Positions 38,668 through 46,007 of a stretch of 64,000 nt of DNA are shown one piece after another. The first letter of the stretch is position 1, and each line of letters opens with the position of its first letter. The DNA comes from Clostridium yunnanense (lineage in GTDB: Bacteria; Bacillota; Clostridia; Clostridiales; Clostridiaceae): assembly GCF_016595795.1 (NCBI RefSeq), contig NZ_JAENHN010000037.1, positions 124,001 to 188,000 on the forward strand, given 5' to 3'. Made by a program: the position numbers and the translations under genes. Under the pieces are notes generated by a model, which had not been told where the DNA came from, searched no databases, and worked only from the letters and a program-made list of their open reading frames with translations.

Positions 38668-40086
38668 ATGCAAAAAACAAAAATGATTTTTACAATTGGA
38701 CCTGCAAGTGATAATGAAGACATATTAAAAAAATTTATTGAAATCGGAATGAGTGCGGCAAGATTAAACTTTTCTCATGGAACCCATGAAGATCATAAAC
38801 TTAAAATAGATCTAATTAAAAAATTAAGAGATGAACTTAATTCTCCTACTGCTATTTTAATGGACATAAAAGGTCCTAAGATAAGAACTCATAACTTTGT
38901 TAATAATGAGGCTACACTTGAAGAAGGTAATAAATTTATATTTAGTTGTGGTGGAGAAATCCTTGGAGACGAAACAAAATGTTCTATTTCATATGAAGTT
39001 CTTTATGAAGATATAAAACCAGGTGGAACTATTCTTGTAGATGATGGATTATTAGAGTTTAGAGTAGATAAAGTTGAAGGAAAAGACATCATTTGTACTG
39101 TAATAGTTGGTGGAACTATGAAAAACCATAAAGGAGTAAATGTACCTAATGTAAACATAAAACTTCCAGGTATAACTGAGAAAGATAAAGAAGATTTAAA
39201 ATTCGGTTGTGCTATGGGTGTTGATTTTGTTGCTGCTTCGTTTGTAAGAAAAGCTTCAGACGTAACAGAAATACGTTCTCTTCTTGATGAACATGGTGGT
39301 ACGGATATTAAAATAATCTCCAAAATTGAAAGTCAAGAAGGTGTTGATAACATAGATTCTATAATTGAGGTTTCTGATGGAATCATGGTAGCTAGAGGCG
39401 ACATGGGAGTAGAAATCCCTATAGAAAAAGTTCCTATAATACAAAAATCTATTATCAGAAAATGTAATGAAGCAGGAAAAATAGTTATTACTGCTACACA
39501 AATGCTTGATTCCATGATAAGAAACTCCAGACCTACAAGAGCTGAAGCATGTGATATCTGCAATGCAATATTTGATGGCACAGATGCTATAATGCTTAGT
39601 GGAGAAAGTGCTTCTGGTAATTACCCAATTGAAGCTGCTAGCACAATGTCTAGAATAGCCAAAGAAACTGAAGCTAATTTAGATTACGGTCATCTTATGA
39701 GAAGACTTAAGGAACCAAGTCTTTCTGCCTTTGGTGATGCAATAAGCTACTCTGCAGCCAAAACAGCACTTAAGTTCCCTACTAAGGCTATTGTTGCAGC
39801 TACTCAAAGTGGAGCTACCGCAAGATTACTATCTAAATACAGACCAAGCTGTCCAATAGTTGCTATAACTCCTAATGATACAGTAAGAAGACATCTATCT
39901 TTAAACTTTGGTGTTATTCCTAGAATTTGCAGAGAATTTAGCACTACAGATGAGATAATAAATGAAGCTAAAAATGCTGCTGTTGAGGTCGGTATTGCAA
40001 CTAAAGGTGAAAATATAATAGTAGCTGCTGGTATGCCTACAGCTCATACCGGCGGCACAAATATGCTTAAGATAGAAAAATTATAA
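38668..40086 (+). CDS. pyk: Pyruvate kinase
   Basis: Last glycolytic step, phosphoenolpyruvate plus ADP to pyruvate plus ATP. 472 residues. Signature block IIEVSDGIMVARGDMGVEIP, the catalytic K near 220 (SKIESQEGV), the MLDSMIRNSRPTRAE region and the B domain (about 70-170) are present. It ends without the C-terminal PEP-utiliser extension of Bacillus pyruvate kinases. It stands alone, without pfkA. Confidence 0.97.
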   Translation: MQKTKMIFTIGPASDNEDILKKFIEIGMSAARLNFSHGTHEDHKLKIDLIKKLRDELNSPTAILMDIKGPKIRTHNFVNNEATLEEGNKFIFSCGGEILGDETKCSISYEVLYEDIKPGGTILVDDGLLEFRVDKVEGKDIICTVIVGGTMKNHKGVNVPNVNIKLPGITEKDKEDLKFGCAMGVDFVAASFVRKASDVTEIRSLLDEHGGTDIKIISKIESQEGVDNIDSIIEVSDGIMVARGDMGVEIPIEKVPIIQKSIIRKCNEAGKIVITATQMLDSMIRNSRPTRAEACDICNAIFDGTDAIMLSGESASGNYPIEAASTMSRIAKETEANLDYGHLMRRLKEPSLSAFGDAISYSAAKTALKFPTKAIVAATQSGATARLLSKYRPSCPIVAITPNDTVRRHLSLNFGVIPRICREFSTTDEIINEAKNAAVEVGIATKGENIIVAAGMPTAHTGGTNMLKIEKL

Positions 40087-40103
40087 TTTTTATCTTATGA
40101 AAA

Positions 40104-40126
40104 AAGACAGTGGATTTCCACTGTCT
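40104..40126. terminator. Bidirectional terminator after pyk
   Basis: AAGACAGTGGA / TCCACTGTCTT with flanking A and T tracts, between convergent genes; it touches the stop codon of the minus-strand gene. Confidence 0.85.
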
Positions 40127-40638
40127 TATTTTTGTTCAATTTTATCCTTAAGAAACTGGCTTTTAGGTTGATATTTAAGCAATTTTTTGTATATTATTTT
40201 AGCGTCATTTGTCTGTCCAGTATGTTCATAACTTTCAGCAAGTTTTAAAAGTATATCTATATCTTCATTAAGCTTAATTCCATTTATCTGATTTATTATA
40301 TTGATAAATTCTTGATAATTTTTGTTTTCATATAAACATAAAGCTTTTATTATATGTACTTTCAAATTATCTTTGTAATTATAATCATTACACTCTACAA
40401 TACACTGATCATAGCTTTGAATATAATATAATCTAAGTATTTCTTCAAACTTAACTACTTCTTCACTTTTATTTTTCTTAACTTCAAAAGCTATATATAC
40501 CATATATATAATAACAATTAAAAATAATGGTGGTGTAATTAGGGCTACTACCATAAGTATTAACCCTATTGTAATTTTAACTTTTAAGTTATTTTTCTCA
40601 GACTGAAGATAAAATGGCTTTGAGCTTTTATTTTCCAT
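40126..40638 (-). CDS. Membrane-anchored TPR-like protein
   Basis: 170 residues, not recognised as a named family. Two close hydrophobic helices (about 21-48) follow a polar N-terminus, then a helical domain whose end (DILLKLAESYEHTGQTNDAKIIYKKLLKYQP, split here as LLKLAESYEHTGQTND) has the tetratricopeptide pattern. It may be a small adaptor facing the cytosol. It follows the S1-domain gene by 18 bases and may share its transcript. Confidence 0.6.
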   Translation of the reverse strand: MENKSSKPFYLQSEKNNLKVKITIGLILMVVALITPPLFLIVIIYMVYIAFEVKKNKSEEVVKFEEILRLYYIQSYDQCIVECNDYNYKDNLKVHIIKALCLYENKNYQEFINIINQINGIKLNEDIDILLKLAESYEHTGQTNDAKIIYKKLLKYQPKSQFLKDKIEQK

Positions 40639-40656
40639 TATTCCTCCGAACTAATT

Positions 40657-41817
40657 TTAAAGATTCTTAAATAAGTCTCCAAAAAGCTCTCCTAAACTAG
40701 CACCTTCTGCATTATCGTTATATTGTAAATATTCCTTTGATTTTTCTGAGGCTTCTTTCACACTAAGGCTTATTCTATGATTATTTTCATCTATATCTAG
40801 TATTTTTACTTTTACCATATCATTAAGATTTAATGCATCTGAAGGTTTTGCTATATTTTCATCTGATATTTCACCTATATGAACAAGTCCTTCCACACCT
40901 GGTTCTAACTCCACAAAAGCACCAAAGTTCATAAACTTAATTACTCTTCCTTGTACAACCTCATTAACTTTATATTTTGTTTTTATATTAGTCCAAGGGT
41001 TAGTAGATACATCTTTAAGTGCAAGAGAGATTCTGTTCTTCTTTTGATCTACTTCTTGTATGAATACTTCTACTTCATCTCCTAGTGAAACTACTTCAGA
41101 AGGATCATTAATTCTCTTCCATGAAAGATCAGAAACGTGTATTAGTCCTTCTATTCCACCTAAATCTACGAAAGCTCCAAACTTTGCAAGTCTAACAACT
41201 TTACCAGTTATTTTTTGTCCTACACTTAGAGACTTCCATACCTTTTCTTTCTTCTTTTCTCTTTCTTCTGTTTCAATTACTCTTCTTGAAGCAACAACTT
41301 TTTTCTTATCTTCATCAAACTCTATTATAGCAACCTCTACCACGCTATTAATAAACTGATGAAAGTTATCTCTCCATTCAAAAGCCCCTTGAGAACCTGG
41401 AATAAATACTCTTACTCCTTTATATGATGCTATAAATCCACCTTTAACTTGTTCCTTTACCTTAACTTCTATAATTTTCTTACTTTCAAAGGCTTCCTTT
41501 ATATCATACCAAACCTTAATTTCATCTGCTCTCTTCTTTGATAATACTACATTCCCTTCCCCATCATCGGTACTTAGTATCATAACATCTATTTCATCAT
41601 CTATCTTTAACAATTCTGATAGATCAACATCGGCTTCATCAGTAATTTCATTACGGGAGATTATGCCATCCGCAAAATAATTAATATTTACAAAAACCTC
41701 ATCCTTGGTAACATTTATAATCTTACCTTTTATAATTTCTCCAGAATGGATTCTTTTAAAATCATAATTATCCATCATTGCTCCCATTGACATTTCTTGT
41801 GTTAAATCTTTTTCCAT
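40657..41817 (-). CDS. S1-domain RNA-binding protein (RpsA/YpfD type)
   Basis: 386 residues from the ATG after GGAG; a GTG three codons upstream is too close to the ribosome site. Four S1 domains in series (about 26-95, 110-180, 195-265, 280-350); the third and fourth carry KFGAFVDLGGIEGLIHVSDL and NFGAFVELEPGVEGLVHIGE. Like Bacillus YpfD rather than the six-domain enteric S1. Roles may include mRNA binding on the ribosome. Not fused to IspH, which is seen in some clostridia. Confidence 0.88.
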   Translation of the reverse strand: MEKDLTQEMSMGAMMDNYDFKRIHSGEIIKGKIINVTKDEVFVNINYFADGIISRNEITDEADVDLSELLKIDDEIDVMILSTDDGEGNVVLSKKRADEIKVWYDIKEAFESKKIIEVKVKEQVKGGFIASYKGVRVFIPGSQGAFEWRDNFHQFINSVVEVAIIEFDEDKKKVVASRRVIETEEREKKKEKVWKSLSVGQKITGKVVRLAKFGAFVDLGGIEGLIHVSDLSWKRINDPSEVVSLGDEVEVFIQEVDQKKNRISLALKDVSTNPWTNIKTKYKVNEVVQGRVIKFMNFGAFVELEPGVEGLVHIGEISDENIAKPSDALNLNDMVKVKILDIDENNHRISLSVKEASEKSKEYLQYNDNAEGASLGELFGDLFKNL

Positions 41818-42414
41818 AATACACACTCCTTAGTATTAATGATATTTGTTCATTAATTTATTATGAGATTTACATATTGCAGCACCCCATCTATAATTTT
41901 ACATAAGTAAAACTTTTTAAACAAGATGTAAACTAAACCAAAATTTACTTTGCCAAAAACTTCAAATATTTTATAATTATTATAGTTCTCTATGGTATAA
42001 TCTTATTACACTATGTTATATATCTAAATTAATTAAATGTTAATCTTATTAGCTAAAGACTATGAATATTTTCACAACAGAACTCATTTAGCTTCAAAAA
42101 ACTTATTAATGTCCTTTATCCACGTATATTCATAAATCTAAATTACAATGTTTAGGCTAATAAGAAATATTATATATTAGTACAGGCTTATTTTCTATAA
42201 ACAATAAAAATTTTCTAATCAATGCAATAAATATAATAAGCTATGACTACTTACTTTTACCACATTTATGTAAAAACATATAAAGAGTTATTTATTAACC
42301 TTTGCAACTTATGATATCAAGAGAAAATACGAGATATATTAAGAAATACTTAGAAGGCATATGATAAAAAAATGTAGACAGTATTTTTAAACATAATAAG
42401 CGTTATTTTATATA
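41818..42414. other. 600-base gene-free AT-rich region
   Basis: Between the S1-domain gene and the Ser-rich/PspA cassette. No credible reading frame, no long hairpin. It must hold the minus-strand S1 gene promoter and upstream control of the cassette. Confidence 0.5.
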
Positions 42415-42443
42415 TTGAAATATAGTTCATAATACCATATAAT
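42415..42443 (+). promoter_or_regulatory. Promoter of the Ser-rich/PspA cassette
   Basis: TTGAAA (42415-42420), 17-base spacer, perfect TATAAT (42438-42443). A start near 42450 would give a very short leader with a small ATCGC/GCGAT hairpin before the first gene. Confidence 0.7.
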
Positions 42444-42462
42444 AATAACATCGCAAGGCGAT

Positions 42463-43113
42463 ATGTTGGAGGTGTTTATCATAAACCAAAATAAAAAGCG
42501 CTTTTTGTTTGGGTTGATCCTCACATTTGTATTTATTTTTTCAAGTTATACCATAGATGGTATAAATGCTTTTGGCGGATTTAGTAATAATCAAACTGTT
42601 TACGCAGCTTCAAAGGGTGGAAAATCTTCGAGCTTTAAATCTTCTAGTTCTTTTAGTTCATCTAAATCTTCTAGTAGTTATAAATCCGGATCCTTTTCAA
42701 GCGGAAGTAAATCAAGTTCAGGCAGCAGTTCCAGTTCAAGCAGTAGCTCAAGTAGTAGTTCAAGTTCATCGCCTTCGAAAGCAAGCAGTGGATCTAAGTC
42801 ATCAACTAGTGGTTACAAATCAGGGTCTTTTTCAAACTCAAAGCCAGACTCAAGTAGCAGTTCAGGTTCATCAAGTAGCAGTCCAGGTAATTCAACTTCC
42901 TCTGGGTCTCAGTATAATAGCGGATCTAAAAAATCCTATATACCAATACCGATACCTTTCTTTGGAAGAAGCAGTTACTCTGGTTATAACAGGCCATTCT
43001 TTGGATACAGTTCACCTTTTAGTGTGATAAGTAGTGTATTCAGTATATTATTTACAATAATAATCATAATCATAATTATTCACTTAATAAGAAAATATAT
43101 GAGAAGAAAATAA
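42463..43113 (+). CDS. Ser-rich secreted, C-terminally anchored protein (paralogue 1)
   Basis: 216 residues, no known family recognised. N-terminal signal sequence (KKRFLFGLILTFVFIFSSY, cleavage perhaps near VYAA), then ~120 residues that are mostly Ser with Lys, Gly and YKSGSFS repeats, a conserved SYIPIPIPFFGRSSYSGY block, and a C-terminal membrane helix rich in Ile followed by RKYMRRK. So it should span or anchor in the membrane with a Ser-rich outside part. The GGAGG site lies inside the annotated reading: the true start may be ATC or ATA at 42478/42481. Next gene is PspA, 16 bases away. Confidence 0.8.
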   Translation: MLEVFIINQNKKRFLFGLILTFVFIFSSYTIDGINAFGGFSNNQTVYAASKGGKSSSFKSSSSFSSSKSSSSYKSGSFSSGSKSSSGSSSSSSSSSSSSSSSSPSKASSGSKSSTSGYKSGSFSNSKPDSSSSSGSSSSSPGNSTSSGSQYNSGSKKSYIPIPIPFFGRSSYSGYNRPFFGYSSPFSVISSVFSILFTIIIIIIIIHLIRKYMRRK

Positions 43114-43129
43114 TAGGAGGAAAAAAATA

Positions 43130-43780
43130 ATGGGAGTTTTTTCAAGAATATCAAATATGTTTAAGGCAAAGGTAAATGACACACTAGATAATATGGAGGA
43201 TCCAATATTACTATTAGATCAAAAGGTAAGAGACATGGAAGAAAACTTAAATAAAGCAAAGCTTTCATCTGCTCAAATATTAGGTAATGTTCATGAAATA
43301 GAAAAGAAAATGGTAATAGCTAAAAAGGAATCTGAAGAATATGATGAAAAAGTTAAATTAGCTCTTGCTAAAGGGAATGAAGATTTAGCAAAGAGAGCTC
43401 TTCAAAGAAAACTTGATGCTGATAAAAAATATGAGTCATTAAAAGCAAGCTATTCAGATGCTTCGGCAAAAGCTGAATTAATCAAGAAAAATCTTAGAAC
43501 TCTTGAAGATGAAATACAAAAAACTAGAAGTTACAGAGATGAAGCCGCTGCTAGATATAGTAATGCTGAAGCTTCAAAACAAGTAAATGAGATACTTGCA
43601 AATGTTCAAACTAAAACAAATACAATATCTGTTGACGATATAGAAAGAAAAATTCAAAGAAAAGAAGCTCTTGCTGAAGGTCTTGGCGATTTAAGACAAG
43701 TAGATTCTTTAGAAAATGAATTTGAAGCTTTAGGTACTACAGATTTAGATGCAGAACTTGCAAAATATAAAAATTCTTAA
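43130..43780 (+). CDS. pspA: PspA/IM30 family phage shock protein
   Basis: Membrane-binding ESCRT-III-like protein that protects the envelope under stress. 216 residues, nearly all helical coiled coil, with the family start GVFSRISNMFKAKVNDTLDNMEDP and the amphipathic N-terminal membrane helix. Preceded by an excellent AGGAGGAAAAAAATA site. No PspF, LiaFSR or PspC neighbours; instead it is flanked by Ser-rich membrane proteins and a Cys-rich protein, an arrangement I do not recognise. Confidence 0.93.
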   Translation: MGVFSRISNMFKAKVNDTLDNMEDPILLLDQKVRDMEENLNKAKLSSAQILGNVHEIEKKMVIAKKESEEYDEKVKLALAKGNEDLAKRALQRKLDADKKYESLKASYSDASAKAELIKKNLRTLEDEIQKTRSYRDEAAARYSNAEASKQVNEILANVQTKTNTISVDDIERKIQRKEALAEGLGDLRQVDSLENEFEALGTTDLDAELAKYKNS

Positions 43781-43803
43781 TATTAAGCATATAGGTGAAT
43801 GAG

Positions 43804-44463
43804 ATGAGCAAGGATTTAGAATTTGTAAAATCAGAAAAAGAGGTATGGGGTAAGGTATATGTTGACATTAGCTATGGCTTAGACAACGTTGCTCCTTTCC
43901 TTTCAGAAAAAACCTTAAAAATAAGAAAATATAATATTAAAAGAGATGTATTAAAAAAATATATAGAACTTTTAAATGCAGCTGAAACCGAAAATAAAAC
44001 CACTTCTTTTGTAGGTGGACTTTTCAAGGGAAATAAATATGAAGGCTTGCTTACCTCTTTTAAAAATGACCATCTTGAAGATTTTGTACAGCTTAAAAAT
44101 TGTTCAAATTGTGCTTGTCTAAACTGTGTAAAAGAATGTAGTTTTAATAGCTGTAGAGGCTGTAGACATAATTCTTTTATAAAAAGCTGTGATCATGAAA
44201 AGATGAATGTTACCTACCATAAAAACTTTACCTTAGATCTTACAAACAATGGTACTGGTAGAAGTACAAAATATAATGTATTAGCAACTCTTCAAGATTG
44301 TGAATTAGATAGACAATATATTATAATACAAAATGTCTTTGATAAGGATGATAAGTTTATACTATATTACTACCCTGGTATATCAGAAGATAATTATGGT
44401 GAAATATCCGATCCTGATGAATTTGATTTCATAGTTGAAACTTTCGAAAGTGCTGATCTTTAA
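43804..44463 (+). CDS. Cys-rich protein of unknown function downstream of PspA
   Basis: 219 residues from the ATG after AGGTGA. No signal peptide or membrane helix. Centre (about 98-130) holds a cysteine cluster, NCSNCACLNCVKECSFNSCR then GCRHNSFIKSCDHEK, giving nine or more Cys plus His in ~35 residues, probably a zinc- or iron-sulfur-binding knuckle. The last 85 residues are acidic and beta-rich (RQYIIIQNVFDKDDKFILYY). Encoded in line with PspA and the Ser-rich genes; probably a cytosolic partner. I do not recognise the family. Confidence 0.75.
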   Translation: MSKDLEFVKSEKEVWGKVYVDISYGLDNVAPFLSEKTLKIRKYNIKRDVLKKYIELLNAAETENKTTSFVGGLFKGNKYEGLLTSFKNDHLEDFVQLKNCSNCACLNCVKECSFNSCRGCRHNSFIKSCDHEKMNVTYHKNFTLDLTNNGTGRSTKYNVLATLQDCELDRQYIIIQNVFDKDDKFILYYYPGISEDNYGEISDPDEFDFIVETFESADL

Positions 44464-44588
44464 GATAGTTTCTAACTCTGTATATTTAGATTTAAAATCT
44501 TTTTATGGATCATAATATATCCTGAGATGCATTTTAAAAGTGTAAACTCTTAAAATGAATTCTATAAGCAGAGTTATGAATTTTAAAT

Positions 44589-44632
44589 AACCACCTTTCT
44601 CTCAAGATTAAAAATCACTGAGAAAGGTGGTT
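44589..44632 (+). promoter_or_regulatory. 13-bp perfect hairpin before the second Ser-rich gene
   Basis: AACCACCTTTCTC / GAGAAAGGTGGTT with an 18-nt loop, 17 bases before the next gene; no T-tract follows on the plus strand, so a leader structure or attenuator is as likely as a terminator. An outer AACTCTG / CAGAGTT pair surrounds the region upstream. Confidence 0.55.
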
Positions 44633-44648
44633 AAACTATGGTTAAAAA

Positions 44649-45644
44649 TTGGAGGTGTTTATCATAACTCAAAATAAAAAGCGCTTTTTCTTTGGATTAA
44701 TCCTCACATTTATATTTGTTCTTTCCAGCTATACTATTGATGGTATTAGTACTTTTAGTGGATTTAGTAATAATAAAACTGTTTACGCAGCCTCTGGTGG
44801 AAAGTCTGCTGCATCCTCTAGTTCATCTAAACCATCAACCAGTGGTTATAAATCCGGTTCCTTTTCAAGTGGAAGTAATTCAAGTTCAAGCTCATCACCC
44901 TCGAAAGTAAGTAATGGATCTAAATCTTCAACAAGTAGCTACAGTTCAGGCTCCTCTTCAACCTCAAATAACAACTCACACAACAGCTCAGGCTCTTCAG
45001 CTTCAAAAACAGATAACGAATCCGAACCCTCAACTAGTGATTATAACTCAGAATCTTCTTCAAGCACAAATGCTGACTCAAGCAGTAATTCAAATTCATC
45101 ATCTTCAAAAACAACTAATGGTTCGTCATCATCAACTGGCGATTACAAATCAGGCTCCTTTTCAAATACAACGCCTGATTCAAACAGTAGTGCAGCCTCA
45201 TCATCTTCGCAAGCAAACAGTGGAGCAAAATCATCAACTAGTGATTATAAATCTGGATCCTTTTCAAGTACAGGACCTGATTCAAATAGTACCTCAGCTT
45301 CATCATCTTCAAAGGCAAACAGCGGATCTAAATCATCAGCTAATGATTATAACTCAGGATACTTTTCAAATACAAATCCTAGCTCAAGCAGTGCTTCAAA
45401 TTCATCAAATGTTACTTCGCATAGTTCAACCTCTTCTAATAGCCAATATAGTAGTAATAAATCTAAAAAATCCTACGTTCCAATCCCACTGTTTGGAAGA
45501 AGTAGCTACTCTGGTTACAGCAGACCATTTTTAGGCTATACTTCACCATCTAGCGTTGTAGGCAGCGTATTTAAGATATTATTAACAATAATAATATTGC
45601 TTGTAATTATTCGCTTAATAAAAAAATCTATAAGAAGAAAATAA
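44649..45644 (+). CDS. Ser-rich secreted, C-terminally anchored protein (paralogue 2, repeat-expanded)
   Basis: 331 residues, clearly paralogous to the protein at 42463: same signal sequence (KKRFFFGLILTFIFVLSSY), same SYVPIPLFGRSSYSGYSRPF block and same C-terminal helix with KSIRRK. The Ser-rich middle is expanded to about six units of ~33 residues, each with a DYKSGSFS-like core. The GGAGGTG site lies inside the longest reading, which starts with TTG; ATC or ATA at 44661/44664 sits at the correct distance. The DNA is Ser-codon-rich rather than foreign in base use. Confidence 0.8.
   Translation: MEVFIITQNKKRFFFGLILTFIFVLSSYTIDGISTFSGFSNNKTVYAASGGKSAASSSSSKPSTSGYKSGSFSSGSNSSSSSSPSKVSNGSKSSTSSYSSGSSSTSNNNSHNSSGSSASKTDNESEPSTSDYNSESSSSTNADSSSNSNSSSSKTTNGSSSSTGDYKSGSFSNTTPDSNSSAASSSSQANSGAKSSTSDYKSGSFSSTGPDSNSTSASSSSKANSGSKSSANDYNSGYFSNTNPSSSSASNSSNVTSHSSTSSNSQYSSNKSKKSYVPIPLFGRSSYSGYSRPFLGYTSPSSVVGSVFKILLTIIILLVIIRLIKKSIRRK
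44823..45420 (+). repeat. Tandem ~100-bp repeats encoding ~33-residue Ser-rich units
   Basis: About six imperfect units; the last three (DYKSGSFSNTTPDSNS, DYKSGSFSSTGPDSNS, DYNSGYFSNTNPSSSS) are most alike, indicating recent expansion. Paralogue 1 has only two such units. Confidence 0.8.
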
Positions 45645-45686
45645 AAAGTAAAAAAACTGCTCTAAAAGGCAGCTTTTTTACTTTTT
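45643..45686. terminator. Bidirectional terminator
   Basis: AAAAAGTAAAAAAACTGC / GCAGCTTTTTTACTTTTT hairpin between the convergent Ser-rich gene and copZ. Confidence 0.85.
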
Positions 45687-45718
45687 ATAAAAATACATAT
45701 CTTGTAGACTTATTCTTA

Positions 45719-45916
45719 TTATGCTATTGATACTACGTCGTATCCTTCTTCTTCGATAGCATTCTTTAGTGCTTCATCTGATACATTTCCTTCAACTACA
45801 GCTGATCCAACTTCAACCTTGAAGCTTTCAACTCCTTCTAATGCTGATAAAGCATTTTCAACATGCTTTACGCAATGCATACATGACATTCCTTCTATTT
45901 TTACTTGTTTACTCAT
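45719..45916 (-). CDS. copZ: Copper chaperone CopZ
   Basis: 65-residue HMA domain with the Cu(I)-binding GMSCMHC motif (C12 and C15) and the VKHVENAL helix. Delivers copper to CopA or CsoR. It is 91 bases after copA in the csoR-copA-copZ order. Confidence 0.93.
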   Translation of the reverse strand: MSKQVKIEGMSCMHCVKHVENALSALEGVESFKVEVGSAVVEGNVSDEALKNAIEEEGYDVVSIA

Positions 45917-46007
45917 GGTACATCTCTCCTTTTATATAAATATATTGTTTTTGAAATCTTGCTAGAGAAAAGTATTCTTCGCAGCTTCTCTCTAGCAAAT
46001 TAATTTA

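Noticed and set aside
42566-43027. Open frame overlapping the first Ser-rich gene, shifted frame
   Set aside because: A shadow caused by Ser-rich codon repeats: Val/Gln-rich low-complexity product, no ribosome site.
44914-45534. Open frame overlapping the second Ser-rich gene
   Set aside because: Same shadow effect; product is Gln/His/Leu low complexity with no start signal.
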